64,000 nt of DNA from Flavobacterium gelidicaeli (GTDB lineage: Bacteria; Bacteroidota; Bacteroidia; Flavobacteriales; Flavobacteriaceae), in NCBI RefSeq assembly GCF_013294005.1, contig NZ_JABSNK010000007.1, forward strand, positions 124,001-188,000, read 5' to 3'. Position numbers and translations under genes: made by a program. Below, in pieces: positions 1 to 9,425 of the stretch (its first letter is position 1; each line of letters opens with the position of its first letter). Below the pieces are notes generated by a model. The model saw only the letters and a list, made by a program, of their open reading frames with translations, was not told the origin of the DNA and searched no databases.

Positions 1-405
1 CCTATTGGTTTCTTTTAAGTTTATTTGCGAATCACTGAGGAATTTGGCTAAAGCCAATGCTGTAGCTGCTTTAGCAAACTCTGATGGCTGTAATGTAAAA
101 CTTCCTATTGCATACCAACAGCGTTGTCCGGCAATAGTTTTCCCAAAAAGGAATAATCCGGCAAGCAGTAGTAGCGCGCCACCGAAAATAATACTAGCGT
201 ATTTTTCATAAAATTTACCATCAACAGCTAAGATTATAAAAATTAACGGAATTGTTAATAAGATGAATATAAGTTGTTTTTGAGCGGTATCATCAGTCGC
301 TGATAACGAGGAAGAGTAGATGTTAATCCATCCCATCGCAACTAATGATATGTATATGATAATACACGTCCAGTCAAGGTTTTTTTTAATGCTTTGATTT
401 TTCAT
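1..405 (-). CDS. rodA: Rod shape-determining protein RodA, N-terminal part (cut by window edge)
   Basis: This is the first 135 codons of a SEDS-family peptidoglycan glycosyltransferase that works with PBP2 in cell elongation. The ATG lies at 405, 18 bp downstream of the mrdA stop on the same strand. The translation begins MKNQSIKKNLDWTC, then shows hydrophobic segments at about residues 14-34, 45-62 and 72-90. The segment QPSEFAKAATALALAKFLS near residues 110-128 matches the conserved RodA/FtsW extracytoplasmic motif. The frame is open to base 1, so the C-terminal transmembrane part lies outside the window. It is the last visible gene of the mre operon. The family call is firm; the gene is partial only because of the window boundary. 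Confidence 0.9.
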   Translation of the reverse strand, partial: MKNQSIKKNLDWTCIIIYISLVAMGWINIYSSSLSATDDTAQKQLIFILLTIPLIFIILAVDGKFYEKYASIIFGGALLLLAGLFLFGKTIAGQRCWYAIGSFTLQPSEFAKAATALALAKFLSDSQINLKETNR

Positions 406-423
406 TTGAAATGAATAGCTATA

Positions 424-2358
424 TTAGTTTTTAGATGTGCTGTCGCTTATTGCAGCAGTATCTACGTTTGTAGGCTTTTTTTCGAAATTGTTTTTAGGTG
501 TAGTTTCAATAGCGCTTGCTTCTTTCATACCTCCTAATTTAGCATAACGATCTCTTAAGCTTATTTTTAAGACTCTTGTTTCTAAGTCAACTCTTGATAT
601 CTTTTTTCGCAGGTATTTTTCGATTATTAAACTTGCAATAGGTCCTGCGATTGTCGCTCCATATCCACCATTTTCTACCATAACCGCAATCGCAATTTTT
701 GGATTGTCTTTTGGTGCAAAGGCTACAAATATAGAGTGATCTTCAAGTTTTGTACGTTTACCATTTATTTTGGCATAATTTTCAGCAGTTCCTGTTTTAC
801 CACAAATGTCAATCCCTTCTACGCGTAAACTTCTTGCAGTCCCCATATTGTAAACATCAAATAATCCTTGAATAACGGGTTTAAAAAACTTTCGGTCAAT
901 AGTGGTTACATGTTTTTCAGTAAACTTAGGTTCTATTTTACCGCCCTTAATATTTTTTATGATATGAGGAGTGTAATAATATCCTTCATTGGCAACTGTT
1001 GCCATCATGTTTGCTAATTGAATAGGGGTCATTAAAACTTCTCCTTGTCCTATAGAGTTGGATATAATAGTTGTGCTTCTCCAGCCACCATTTGGGTAAA
1101 TACGTTTGTAGGTTTTAGAATCCGGAATATTTCCTCTTTTTCCAGTAGGTAAATCATAACCCATAAATTGTCCTAATCCAAAACTACGTACGTGCTTGCT
1201 CCATACGTCTACTGCATAAGCTGGTTTCGCATATTTATTTATAGTGCGCATGTATACTTGTGCAAAATAGGTGTTACATGAATTATATATTCCGTTATTT
1301 AAACTGTGTGGGCCAAAACCGTGACACTTCATGAATCGGCCTCGTGCATAGCTAAATCCGTGGTGACACATAAATGTGGTTTGTTCATCTATAACCCCCT
1401 CTTGCAGACCAATTAACCCAGTAAGGATTTTAAAAGGCGATCCAGGAGGGTATTCAGCTAATAGACCTCGATCGTAAAGAGGTTTTGCAATTGAATCATG
1501 ATACAATAAAGTGTAGTTTTTTGAGCGCTGTCTTCCCACTAAAATGGAAGGGTCGTAAGAAGGGGCTGTTACTAAAGCTAATATTTCACCTGTACTAGGT
1601 TCTATAGCTACAATACCTCCTCTTTTATTAATCATTAACTGTTCACCATATTTTTGAATTTCAGCATCTATAGATAGTGTGATGTCTTCTCCTTGTACGG
1701 CTATTGTATCATATTTACCGTCTTTGTACGAACCTATTTCTCTGTTGTATTTGTCTTTTTGAATGTATTTTACTCCTTTTATCCCGCGTAAAATTTCTTC
1801 GTAATTTTCTTCAACTCCTTGTTTACCAATTAAATCACCGCTATTATAGTACGGTTTTTTAGCAATTAACTTTTCATTTACTTGAGTAATGAAGCCAAAA
1901 ATATTAGCGCCATAATCTACCTCATAATCTCGTAGGGATCTTTTTTGAAAGTAGAAGCCTTCAAATTTTCTTATTTTTTCTTGAAAAGCAGCGAATTCAC
2001 TTTTATTTAATTGCGATAAAAATACTGATGGAAGTCTTGGGCTATACACCTTCGCCTTAGCGATTTTCTTGATGTAATCCTCTTTAGTAATTTTTAATAG
2101 TTCACAGAACTCTAAAGTGTCAATTTTTTTAAGTTCTCTAGGAATAACCATGATGTCATACGACGCCTGGTTTGCAACTAATAATTTGCCATTTCTATCG
2201 TAGATGTAGCCTCTTTCAGGATATTCGAATTTTTTCTTAATACCATTATTTTCTGATTTTAATTTGAAAGTATCGTTGATGACTTGCAAATAAAAAATGC
2301 GGATTAGTAGCAAAGATGCTGCAATGATTATTAATGAAGGCAGCAGAAATTTTCTCAT
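424..2358 (-). CDS. mrdA: Penicillin-binding protein 2, elongasome transpeptidase
   Basis: This class B PBP is anchored in the inner membrane and cross-links peptidoglycan during side-wall growth. An N-terminal membrane anchor (about residues 4-24) is followed by the dimerisation/pedestal region with the PERGYIYDRNG motif (47-57). The transpeptidase domain carries the serine box SPFK (S307-K310), the SCN triad (360-362) and KTG (521-523), so all catalytic motifs are intact. Its length of 644 residues is normal for Bacteroidota PBP2. The start overlaps the mreD stop by 4 bp (ATGA), which suggests translational coupling, and rodA follows 18 bp after its stop. The Ser/Thr/Asn/Lys-rich tail after about residue 600 looks disordered. 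Confidence 0.95.
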   Translation of the reverse strand: MRKFLLPSLIIIAASLLLIRIFYLQVINDTFKLKSENNGIKKKFEYPERGYIYDRNGKLLVANQASYDIMVIPRELKKIDTLEFCELLKITKEDYIKKIAKAKVYSPRLPSVFLSQLNKSEFAAFQEKIRKFEGFYFQKRSLRDYEVDYGANIFGFITQVNEKLIAKKPYYNSGDLIGKQGVEENYEEILRGIKGVKYIQKDKYNREIGSYKDGKYDTIAVQGEDITLSIDAEIQKYGEQLMINKRGGIVAIEPSTGEILALVTAPSYDPSILVGRQRSKNYTLLYHDSIAKPLYDRGLLAEYPPGSPFKILTGLIGLQEGVIDEQTTFMCHHGFSYARGRFMKCHGFGPHSLNNGIYNSCNTYFAQVYMRTINKYAKPAYAVDVWSKHVRSFGLGQFMGYDLPTGKRGNIPDSKTYKRIYPNGGWRSTTIISNSIGQGEVLMTPIQLANMMATVANEGYYYTPHIIKNIKGGKIEPKFTEKHVTTIDRKFFKPVIQGLFDVYNMGTARSLRVEGIDICGKTGTAENYAKINGKRTKLEDHSIFVAFAPKDNPKIAIAVMVENGGYGATIAGPIASLIIEKYLRKKISRVDLETRVLKISLRDRYAKLGGMKEASAIETTPKNNFEKKPTNVDTAAISDSTSKN

Positions 2359-2861
2359 CTTTTGTTAGGCTTAATAAGGTATATTATAATAATGCAACTG
2401 ATAGTGGTGAAAACGGTACTTAATAAAGCACGTATTAATATGTCTAAGAAGAAACTAATTTGAAAAGCTTCTAATATGAACAGTGTAAAATGATGTAATA
2501 CAACCGAGATTAATATAAATGAAAATCGTTCGGGTGTTAAAGAATCATTTAATTTAATGGTTTGGTATTCATAACTGACGCCAAATGAAAATTTAAATAT
2601 TGAGGGTCTCATGTAAGCTAGTAACAAACAAGCTGTGGCATGAATTCCTCCTGAATTAGAAAAGAAATCCATTACTAATCCTAGAAAAAAACTAGCAATT
2701 AATAATCCTGATTTGTTTCCGTTTACTGGATATAGTATAATAAACAATAGGTAAGGGAAGGGCATTATAAAACCCAAAAATGTCATATTGTTAAAAATAA
2801 CTATCTGAACGGCTAATAATAAAATAAACCGAGAAATATTGACTAACAAAGTGCTATTCAT
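2355..2861 (-). CDS. mreD: Rod shape-determining protein MreD
   Basis: This is a small hydrophobic protein of 168 residues with about five membrane segments (around 8-25, 30-48, 52-72, 107-127 and 135-160) and no enzymatic motif, as expected for MreD, an integral membrane part of the elongasome. Identity rests mainly on position between mreC and mrdA, because MreD diverges quickly in sequence. It overlaps mreC by 8 bp and mrdA by 4 bp, so the three genes are probably co-translated. Confidence 0.85.
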   Translation of the reverse strand: MNSTLLVNISRFILLLAVQIVIFNNMTFLGFIMPFPYLLFIILYPVNGNKSGLLIASFFLGLVMDFFSNSGGIHATACLLLAYMRPSIFKFSFGVSYEYQTIKLNDSLTPERFSFILISVVLHHFTLFILEAFQISFFLDILIRALLSTVFTTISCIIIIYLIKPNKR

Positions 2862-3678
2862 CTTTCGTTGTTTTTTCTAAATTATTAAGTTCGTCTCTGT
2901 TTTTGCTTTTGATAATATAAACATGGCCTAAATTAGTCATGTCATTGAATAGTTTAACAGTTATAGTATAATAATGAGTTTGCTCGTCTATTTCTACTTT
3001 ATAAATTGTTCCAATATTTATGTTTTCAGGAAATATAACCGATTGTCCTCCTGTAACGATAGTATCTCCTTTTCTTATAGCAGCCAACCTCGGTACGTCT
3101 ATTAATTGAACGAATCCAGTATTTTTTCCATTCCATACTAAAGATCCAAAATGGTTTGATTTTTTAACTTTTGCGTTTATACGTGATTTAACATTCAAGA
3201 TGCTAATTACAGTAGCGTAATTAGGAGATGTTTTATCGACTATTCCTACAATTCCTAAGTTGTTTACTACTCCCATATCAGGCTCAACACCTGCAAGAGT
3301 TCCAGAATTTAAGGTCAGGAAGTTTTCGTGAACATTAAAAGAATTGTGAATAACTTTAGATACCATGATATCATCAGGTAAGTCTGTTTTTAAGTTTTGA
3401 AATTTTTTAATCGCTGTAGAGTCTTTTGATTTAAAAATCACACTTTTTAGTCGTGCATTTTCTAAAGCCAGCGCCTCGTTTTGCGTTTTTAAATTCAAAT
3501 ATTCACTTACATTATTAATTTTCTCGTAAACACCACCGCTTAAAAAATTAGCAGAACTAATTACTCTGCTTTTATGGTACGAATGAGATTGTATTGTGAG
3601 TGCTAATGAAATGCATAATAACAGCAAAAACAGTAAACGATTACTGTTTTTAAATATGAAATTAAATATTTGCTGCAT
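2854..3678 (-). CDS. mreC: Rod shape-determining protein MreC
   Basis: MreC is a bitopic membrane protein that links cytoplasmic MreB to the periplasmic PBP2/RodA machinery. This copy has 274 residues, with one transmembrane helix at about 13-30 and a short coiled-coil stretch around 55-85 rich in Leu, Glu and Lys. The C-terminal beta-barrel region shows the family pattern (VSKVIHNSFN, then TLNSGTLAGVEPDMGVV, then GIVGIVDKTS). The gene follows mreB after about 100 bp and overlaps mreD by 8 bp. Length and order mreB-C-D-mrdA-rodA are standard for Bacteroidota. Confidence 0.93.
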   Translation of the reverse strand: MQQIFNFIFKNSNRLLFLLLLCISLALTIQSHSYHKSRVISSANFLSGGVYEKINNVSEYLNLKTQNEALALENARLKSVIFKSKDSTAIKKFQNLKTDLPDDIMVSKVIHNSFNVHENFLTLNSGTLAGVEPDMGVVNNLGIVGIVDKTSPNYATVISILNVKSRINAKVKKSNHFGSLVWNGKNTGFVQLIDVPRLAAIRKGDTIVTGGQSVIFPENINIGTIYKVEIDEQTHYYTITVKLFNDMTNLGHVYIIKSKNRDELNNLEKTTKDE

Positions 3679-3780
3679 TTCTTGTCTTTGTTTTATTATT
3701 TAAAGAAGTTCTCAAGGTGCTATTTCACTAAAATCAAATATAAAAATCTATTTTAGTGAAATAATACCTTTTGAATATTC

Positions 3781-4809
3781 TTACTTTATCAAGATACTTT
3801 TAAATTTCCCGATATTTTTAAGTGCCATTCCGGTTCCTCTAACAACTGCTCTTAATGGATCTTCAGCAATATAAACAGGTAAATCTGTTTTTTGTGAAAT
3901 TCTTTTGTCAAGACCTCTTAACATAGAACCTCCACCAGCTAAATAAATTCCGGTGTTATAGATGTCAGCAGCTAATTCTGGAGGAGTTTGAGATAAGGTT
4001 TCCATAACGGCATCTTCAATTCTTTGAATAGACTTGTCTAATGCTTTTGCAATTTCTCTATAAGAAACGTCAACTTGTTTGGGTTTCCCTGTCAATAAAT
4101 CTCTACCTTGAACAGACATATCTTCTGGTGCTGTTTCTAAATCTTCTATAGCAGCTCCAATTTGAATCTTTATTTTTTCAGCAGTACTTTCTCCAACAAA
4201 AAGATTGTGTTGTGTACGCATATAATAAACGATATCATTTGTAAAAACATCACCTGCAATTTTAACAGATTTGTCACAAACGATTCCGCCTAATGCGATT
4301 ACAGCAATCTCAGTTGTTCCACCACCTATATCAACAATCATGTTTCCTTTAGGCTGCATGATATCAATTCCTATTCCTATAGCAGCAGCCATTGGTTCGT
4401 GAATTAAGTAAACTTCTTTACCATTTACACGCTCGCAGGACTCTTTAACCGCTCTCATCTCTACTTCTGTAATTCCAGAAGGGATACATACTACCATTCT
4501 TAGAGCAGGAGTAAACATCCTCTTTTTCAATGCTGGTATGCTCTTTATGAACATGCTGATCATTTTTTCTGAAGCATCAAAATCCGCAATTACACCGTCT
4601 TTCAAAGGTCTTATTGTTTTAATGTTTTCATGTGTCTTACCCTGCATCAGGTTGGCTTCTTTACCAACGGCAATGATTTTACCAGAAATCCTGTCTCTGG
4701 CAACAATTGATGGGCTGTCAATTACAACTTTATCATTATGTATGATTAAAGTGTTAGCTGTACCAAGGTCTATCGCGATATCCTCAGTCATGAAATCAAA
4801 AAATCCCAT
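3781..4809 (-). CDS. mreB: Actin-like rod shape protein MreB
   Basis: MreB forms ATP-dependent filaments under the inner membrane and steers lateral wall synthesis. The 342-residue protein has the actin-fold ATPase motifs: phosphate 1 DLGTANT (14-20), phosphate 2 DIGGGTTE (160-167) and the adenosine motif AGGGSMLR (291-298). A short N-terminal MGFFDFMTED could serve as the membrane-binding helix. It is the first gene of the five-gene shape operon. A TAACTTTG -7 box lies at 4850-4857, about 40 bp before the start and just inside the intergenic gap after purH. Confidence 0.97.
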   Translation of the reverse strand: MGFFDFMTEDIAIDLGTANTLIIHNDKVVIDSPSIVARDRISGKIIAVGKEANLMQGKTHENIKTIRPLKDGVIADFDASEKMISMFIKSIPALKKRMFTPALRMVVCIPSGITEVEMRAVKESCERVNGKEVYLIHEPMAAAIGIGIDIMQPKGNMIVDIGGGTTEIAVIALGGIVCDKSVKIAGDVFTNDIVYYMRTQHNLFVGESTAEKIKIQIGAAIEDLETAPEDMSVQGRDLLTGKPKQVDVSYREIAKALDKSIQRIEDAVMETLSQTPPELAADIYNTGIYLAGGGSMLRGLDKRISQKTDLPVYIAEDPLRAVVRGTGMALKNIGKFKSILIK

Positions 4810-4849
4810 AAGTTTTTTAGGGGTTTAAAAGTTAAAAATTAAGAGCTAG

Positions 4850-4857
4850 CAAAGTTA
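4850..4857 (-). promoter_or_regulatory. Candidate -7 promoter box for mreB operon
   Basis: On the minus strand the octamer reads TAACTTTG, matching the Bacteroidota consensus TAnnTTTG, about 40 bp before the mreB start. No well-spaced TTG -33 element was found, so the call rests on the octamer and position. Confidence 0.4.
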
Positions 4858-4863
4858 AACAAA

Positions 4864-6390
4864 TTAATGTTTAAAATGACGTGTTCCTGTAAATACCATT
4901 GCAAGTTTATTTTCGTTACAATAGTTGATGCTTAATTCATCTTTTATTGATCCACCTGGCTGAATTACAGCTGTGATTCCTGCATTTTTTGCAATCTCTA
5001 CACAATCAGGAAATGGAAAAAAGGCGTCACTGGCCATAGAAGCTCCATGTAAATCAAATCCAAATGTTTTTGCTTTTTCAATTGCTTGAAGTAAGGCGTC
5101 CACTCTTGAAGTTTGTCCCGTTCCAGATGAAATAAGGGTTCCGTTTTTTGCAAAAACGATCGTATTTGATTTTGTATTCTTGCACACTTTAGAGGCAAAA
5201 ATCAAATCTTCAATTTCTTGTGATGTTGGACTTGTTATTGTAACGGTTTTTAAATCGTCTTTATTGTCTGTAATCCCATTTCTTTCCTGAATTAACAAAC
5301 CGTTAAGACAAGTTCTCACTTGTTTTGCTGGTAATGCTACTTCGTTTTGAATTAGTATTATACGATTCTTTTTTTCTTGTAAAATTGCAATAGCTTCTTT
5401 GTCGTATTCTGGAGCGATTACCACCTCACAAAACAACTTGTTTATTTCTGTTGCAGTTGCTACATCTATTTTTGTATTCGAAATTAAAACACCTCCAAAT
5501 GCTGAAGTAGGATCGCAAGCTAATGCGGCTACGTAAGCTTCGTTAATTGTTTTCCTAGATGCTAATCCACAAGCATTATTGTGTTTTAGAATTGCAAATG
5601 TAGGTCCATCAGTTTTAAATTCATTGATTAAATTTACAGCTGCGTCTACATCAAGTAAGTTGTTGTATGATAATTCTTTTCCGTGTACTTTTTTGAAGAT
5701 AGCGTCAAAGTCACCAAAGAAATAACCTTTTTGATGTGGGTTTTCTCCGTATCTTAAAACTTGTCCTTCAGCAATACTTTCTTTATATACTGTTTCATCA
5801 GTGTTAAAGTAGTTGAAAATAGCGGTATCGTAATGTGAAGAAACGTGAAAAGCTTTTGTAGCTAATAGTTTTCTATCTGCAAAAGTTGTAGCGCCATTTT
5901 GAGTGCTAATCATCTCGAGTAATAAGCTGTATTCGTCTACTGAAGCTACGATTGCAGTATCTTTAAAATTCTTGGCAGCAGCTCTAATTAAAGAAATTCC
6001 ACCAATATCAATTTTTTCAATTATATCTGATTCGCTTGCGCCAGATGCGACAGTTTTTTCAAATGGGTATAAGTCAACAATTACTAAATCAATTTGTGGG
6101 ATGTTAAACTCTTTCATTTGTTGCACATCACTCTCGTTGTCTTGACGATTTAAGATTCCTCCAAAAACTTTTGGGTGTAATGTTTTAACTCTTCCACCTA
6201 AAATTGAAGGGTAAGAAGTAACGTCTTCAACCGGTACAACTGGAATTCCAAGGTTTTTTATAAAATCTTCTGTTCCTCCTGTTGAATAAAGTGTAACGTT
6301 TTGACTGTTTAGTAGTCTTACAATAGGTTCAAGGCCTTCTTTCGAAAATACTGAAATTAATGCAGATTTAATTGTTTTTGTTGTGTCCAT
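4864..6390 (-). CDS. purH: Bifunctional AICAR formyltransferase / IMP cyclohydrolase
   Basis: PurH catalyses the last two steps of de novo IMP synthesis in the cytosol. The N-terminal cyclohydrolase (MGS-like) domain covers about residues 1-190 with the motif GGRVKTLHPKV (65-75). The C-terminal AICAR transformylase domain has RYGENPHQ (213-220) and the catalytic Lys-His pair K269-H270 in ILKHNNACG. Its length of 508 residues is typical. It sits upstream of mreB on the same strand with a 54-bp gap that holds a separate promoter box, so cotranscription is possible but not required. A TATTTTTG box at 6413-6420 precedes it. Confidence 0.96.
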   Translation of the reverse strand: MDTTKTIKSALISVFSKEGLEPIVRLLNSQNVTLYSTGGTEDFIKNLGIPVVPVEDVTSYPSILGGRVKTLHPKVFGGILNRQDNESDVQQMKEFNIPQIDLVIVDLYPFEKTVASGASESDIIEKIDIGGISLIRAAAKNFKDTAIVASVDEYSLLLEMISTQNGATTFADRKLLATKAFHVSSHYDTAIFNYFNTDETVYKESIAEGQVLRYGENPHQKGYFFGDFDAIFKKVHGKELSYNNLLDVDAAVNLINEFKTDGPTFAILKHNNACGLASRKTINEAYVAALACDPTSAFGGVLISNTKIDVATATEINKLFCEVVIAPEYDKEAIAILQEKKNRIILIQNEVALPAKQVRTCLNGLLIQERNGITDNKDDLKTVTITSPTSQEIEDLIFASKVCKNTKSNTIVFAKNGTLISSGTGQTSRVDALLQAIEKAKTFGFDLHGASMASDAFFPFPDCVEIAKNAGITAVIQPGGSIKDELSINYCNENKLAMVFTGTRHFKH

Positions 6391-6412
6391 GTTTAGTTGT
6401 AGTTATAAGGTG

Positions 6413-6420
6413 CAAAAATA
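6413..6420 (-). promoter_or_regulatory. Candidate -7 promoter box for purH
   Basis: The minus-strand octamer TATTTTTG fits TAnnTTTG and lies about 23 bp before the purH start. No clear TTG was found at the -33 distance, and no PUR-box-like operator was recognised. Confidence 0.4.
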
Positions 6421-6587
6421 GTTTTTTAAACTGAAAATTAAACTATTTGAAAAAGAGATAATTTGTTAATACTCTGCTAATTTTCGATAACAAGCAAAAT
6501 CAAAGTGCAGATATGCAAGGATTACTTATTTCATTAGGTTTTTGAATTTAAATTATAGAATTTTACTTTAACAGAAATTATTACATT

Positions 6588-7838
6588 ATGATAGTCTATT
6601 TTCGATTATTAAAAGAGAGTTTTGCTTTTGCAATAAGTGCTTTAACAAATAATAAGCTAAGAACATTACTTTCTTTGTTAGGAGTGACAATTGGTATTTT
6701 ATCTATCATTGCGGTACTTGCTGCAGTAGATTCTTTGGATAAAAAAATCACAAAAGACTTGAGTAGTTTAGATAAAAATACCATTTATTTAATGCGTTTT
6801 TCTTTTGGTCCCTCTGAAATTCCGAAATGGAAAAGAGAGCAATTTCCTAATGTCAAATACGATGAGTATACTTATTTGCAAGGAGCATTGACGAAAACGG
6901 ATGAAATTGCGTACCAACTTTTTGTAAAAAATGAAAGTATAAAATATGAGTCTAAATTAGTAAGTGACGTGAATATTACTCCGGCTTCTAATGAGTTAAT
7001 TGATATTCAAGGATTAGAGTTTGAGAAGGGGAGGTTTTACAATGCATCTGAATCTAATTCAGGTACTGCTGTGATTGTTTTGGGTAGTGAAATAGCAAGC
7101 GGGCTTTTTGATGAATTAGACCCTATTGGTAAAAATGTTCGTTTGTACGGACAACGCTTTACGGTTATTGGGGTTTTAAAAAAGCAAGGAGAGGGAATGT
7201 TTGGAGATAATGATGATACATCAGCGTATATTCCAGTGAATTTCTTAAGAAGGTTGTATGGTGATAATAATGATTCAATGACTCCGGTTATTTTAATCAA
7301 GCCCAATAAAGGCGTTGATATGGATGCGTATAAAGCAGAAGTGTCTCAGAAATTAAGAAACGTACGCGGACTAAAAGCAGGTGAAATTGATAATTTTTTC
7401 ATTAATGTAATGTCTGGATTTACGGATTTAATTGATGGAATAATAGGTCAGATGAATTTTGTAGGTTGGATAATAAGTGGATTTTCGCTATTAGTTGGTG
7501 GTTTTGGAATAGCGAATATTATGTTTGTTTCGGTTAAGGAGCGTACTAATTTAATAGGAATTCAGAAATCGCTTGGCGCGAAAAATAGGTTTATTTTATT
7601 TCAGTTTTTGTTTGAAGCAGTTATTCTGTCTGTTATTGGAGGGATTATTGGATTAATACTTGTTTGGTTGATATCTATTATCTTAACAAACTTGTTGGAT
7701 TTTGAGTTTGTATTAAGCACTTCAAATATAATACTAGGAACAAGTTTAGCGGCTTTAATTGGTTTAATAGCTGGAATTCTTCCTGCAATAAGTGCGTCTA
7801 AATTAGATCCTGTTGAAGCGATTAGAACGGGAATGTAA
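6588..7838 (+). CDS. ABC transporter permease, MacB/FtsX type
   Basis: This 416-residue inner-membrane protein has the layout of MacB-like permeases (type VII ABC systems). A first transmembrane helix at about 22-48 (LLSLLGVTIGILSIIAVLAA) is followed by a large periplasmic MacB_PCD domain (about 50-285). Three C-terminal helices then form the FtsX domain (about 290-405), including GGFGIANIMFVSVKERTNLI and the closing SKLDPVEAIRTGM motif. Such proteins do not form a channel but pass mechanical force to the periplasm. The partner ATPase and membrane-fusion subunit are not adjacent here, so the substrate is unknown. It is divergent from purH, and the 3' neighbour is the insertion sequence. Confidence 0.85.
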   Translation: MIVYFRLLKESFAFAISALTNNKLRTLLSLLGVTIGILSIIAVLAAVDSLDKKITKDLSSLDKNTIYLMRFSFGPSEIPKWKREQFPNVKYDEYTYLQGALTKTDEIAYQLFVKNESIKYESKLVSDVNITPASNELIDIQGLEFEKGRFYNASESNSGTAVIVLGSEIASGLFDELDPIGKNVRLYGQRFTVIGVLKKQGEGMFGDNDDTSAYIPVNFLRRLYGDNNDSMTPVILIKPNKGVDMDAYKAEVSQKLRNVRGLKAGEIDNFFINVMSGFTDLIDGIIGQMNFVGWIISGFSLLVGGFGIANIMFVSVKERTNLIGIQKSLGAKNRFILFQFLFEAVILSVIGGIIGLILVWLISIILTNLLDFEFVLSTSNIILGTSLAALIGLIAGILPAISASKLDPVEAIRTGM

Positions 7839-7993
7839 TTCGTAGATTGCTTTGTCTAAAATTTATAAAGTGATTTAGTTTCGTAGAAAACTAAATTAAG
7901 TACAATATAGTCCAATCTAATTTTTGTTGCATTAAACGAATCGAAATTAAATAAATGTTTATGGTTTTACTGAATTTACAAAAGGGTTTTTCT

Positions 7994-8019
7994 GGATCAA
8001 GTCTAAAAGTTGTGGGGAA
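7994..8019 (+). repeat. Left terminal inverted repeat of the IS
   Basis: This 26-bp end begins GGATCA and finishes TGTGGGGAA. It pairs with 9400-9425 read in reverse complement, differing at six positions. Confidence 0.88.
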
Positions 8020-8062
8020 ATATTAAAAAAGGGATATTTGTGTTTTTAAAAATAAGATACAA

Positions 8063-8425
8063 ATGCAAGATTCTTTTACCGAACTTCTCAAATTATTACT
8101 ACCCGAAATTATTGTTGACTATTTTGAGTTAACCTCATATAAGAAAGCAGATGAAGTTTTGCATTTATACTTAAAAGAGATTAATTCCACCCCTAAAGAA
8201 TATCGTAATGACAAATTAAGTTCCAAGGGATTCTTTGATGAAATAACAGTTCAAGATTTTCCCATTCGAGGACATCAGGTTTATCTTCATATCACACGCA
8301 GAAGATGGCTTAACGAAGACACTGGTAAAGTTGTATTTAGAGATTGGAATTTAGTAGCAGACGGAACTCGAGTAACACAAGAGTTTGCGTCTTTTTTAAA
8401 AGAGATCAATAGATTCCAAGGCTAA
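8063..8425 (+). CDS. IS transposase, N-terminal reading frame
   Basis: This 120-residue frame matches what is known as the N-terminal region protein of ISAon1-type transposases. It contains SSKGFFDEITVQDFPIRGHQ and ITRRRW, a likely zinc/DNA-binding head, and ends FASFLKEINRFQG. It overlaps the second frame (open from 8400) by 26 bp. A run TTTTTTAAAA at 8392-8401 and the end GGC-TAA-T at 8420-8426 are candidate sites where ribosomes could pass into the second frame, which needs a +1 (or -2) shift. Alone it would lack the catalytic domain. Confidence 0.8.
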   Translation: MQDSFTELLKLLLPEIIVDYFELTSYKKADEVLHLYLKEINSTPKEYRNDKLSSKGFFDEITVQDFPIRGHQVYLHITRRRWLNEDTGKVVFRDWNLVADGTRVTQEFASFLKEINRFQG

Positions 8426-9392
8426 TGACTGTAATGCCATAGCCTCTTTTTATGGAGTTAAAGGAAAAAATCTACAACATCAATACAAGGATTTTTTAAG
8501 TAATTTTAAAATTTGGGATCAAAAACCACATGCTAAACAATGGCTTCTATTTGCCCAAAATATTGGCAAACGTTTGTCTATAGACGAAACTTCACTATCC
8601 AATGGTGAACTCTATACTATTTTGACAAACAAAACTGCAAAAGGAAGAAAAGGAGCTATAGTAGCTATGATTGCTGGCACTAAAGCTGAAACAGTAATTT
8701 CAATCATTGAAAAAATCCCAATTAAGCGACGAAATTTAGTCACTGAAATCACTTTAGATATGGCAGGAAATATGGGTCTAATCGCCAAGAAATGCTTCCC
8801 AAATGCAACACGAGTTACTGATAGATTTCATGTACAAAAACTAGCTACAGAGGCTTTACAAGAAATAAGAATAAAATACCGTTGGCAAGCAATAGACCAC
8901 GAAAACGAGGCTATAGAAAAAGCTAAGAAAAACAAGAAAAAATTCGAACCTACAATTTTATCAAATGGAGATACCATTAAGCAATTACTAGCCCGAAGTC
9001 GATACATCTTGTATAAAAACAAATCAAAATGGTCAGAAAACCAAACGGAAAGAGCCAAATTGCTATTCGAATTATACCCCGATATTGAAAAAGCGTACGG
9101 ATTAGCTCAAGATTTACGAAATGTTTTTGAAAACACAACTGATAAAATATACTCACTAACCAGATTAGCTAAATGGCATGAAAAAGTAAATCAAGCAGAA
9201 TTTAAATCCTTTAATACAATATCTAGAACGATACAGAATCATTATCAAACAATACTAAACTACTTTGATAACAGAAGTACAAATGCGTCTGCAGAATCTT
9301 TTAACGCAAAGATAAAAGCTTTTAGGTCTCAATTTAGAGGAGTAAGAAACATCGAGTTCTTCCTTTTTAGGCTAACAAATATATATGCCTAA
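8400..9392 (+). CDS. IS transposase, catalytic reading frame (ISL3/ISAon1-like)
   Basis: The frame is open from 8400 to the stop at 9390-9392. No ATG, GTG or TTG occurs before a TTG at 8574, yet the upstream part reads as sensible transposase (ASFYGVKGKNLQHQYKDFL), so it is probably made by fusion with the first frame. The catalytic core begins SIDETSLSNGELYTI, where the first Asp of the DDE triad is expected. It continues with LDMAGNMG (second Asp) and ATRVTDRFHVQKLA, and ends with NASAESFNAKIKAFRSQFRG carrying the likely catalytic Glu. No internal stop was found, so the enzyme may be active if the frames are joined. Confidence 0.8.
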   Translation, partial: KRSIDSKANDCNAIASFYGVKGKNLQHQYKDFLSNFKIWDQKPHAKQWLLFAQNIGKRLSIDETSLSNGELYTILTNKTAKGRKGAIVAMIAGTKAETVISIIEKIPIKRRNLVTEITLDMAGNMGLIAKKCFPNATRVTDRFHVQKLATEALQEIRIKYRWQAIDHENEAIEKAKKNKKKFEPTILSNGDTIKQLLARSRYILYKNKSKWSENQTERAKLLFELYPDIEKAYGLAQDLRNVFENTTDKIYSLTRLAKWHEKVNQAEFKSFNTISRTIQNHYQTILNYFDNRSTNASAESFNAKIKAFRSQFRGVRNIEFFLFRLTNIYA

Positions 9393-9399
9393 TTTTTAC

Positions 9400-9425
9400 T
9401 TCCCCACAGGTTTTCGTTATGATCC
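9400..9425 (-). repeat. Right terminal inverted repeat of the IS
   Basis: In reverse complement this reads GGATCA, then a variable stretch with AAAA, then TGTGGGGAA, with the same spacing as the left end. It lies 8 bp after the transposase stop. Confidence 0.88.

Larger units (their letters stand above)
7994..9425 (+). mobile_element. Complete ISL3-type (ISAon1-like) insertion sequence
   Basis: The element is 1432 bp long. Its imperfect terminal inverted repeats are 26 bp (20 of 26 matching), both starting GGATCA and both containing TGTGGGGAA. It is flanked by a perfect 8-bp direct repeat GTTTTTCT at 7986-7993 and 9426-9433. Eight-base duplications and ends beginning GG are usual for the ISL3 family. 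It carries two overlapping transposase frames. The target was intergenic, between the ABC permease (stop at 7838) and accD, so no recognisable gene is interrupted. Intact repeats and a perfect duplication suggest a fairly recent insertion. Confidence 0.9.

Noticed and set aside
5..211. Plus-strand frame at the window start
   Set aside because: It is antisense to rodA, whose minus-strand translation carries clear family motifs.
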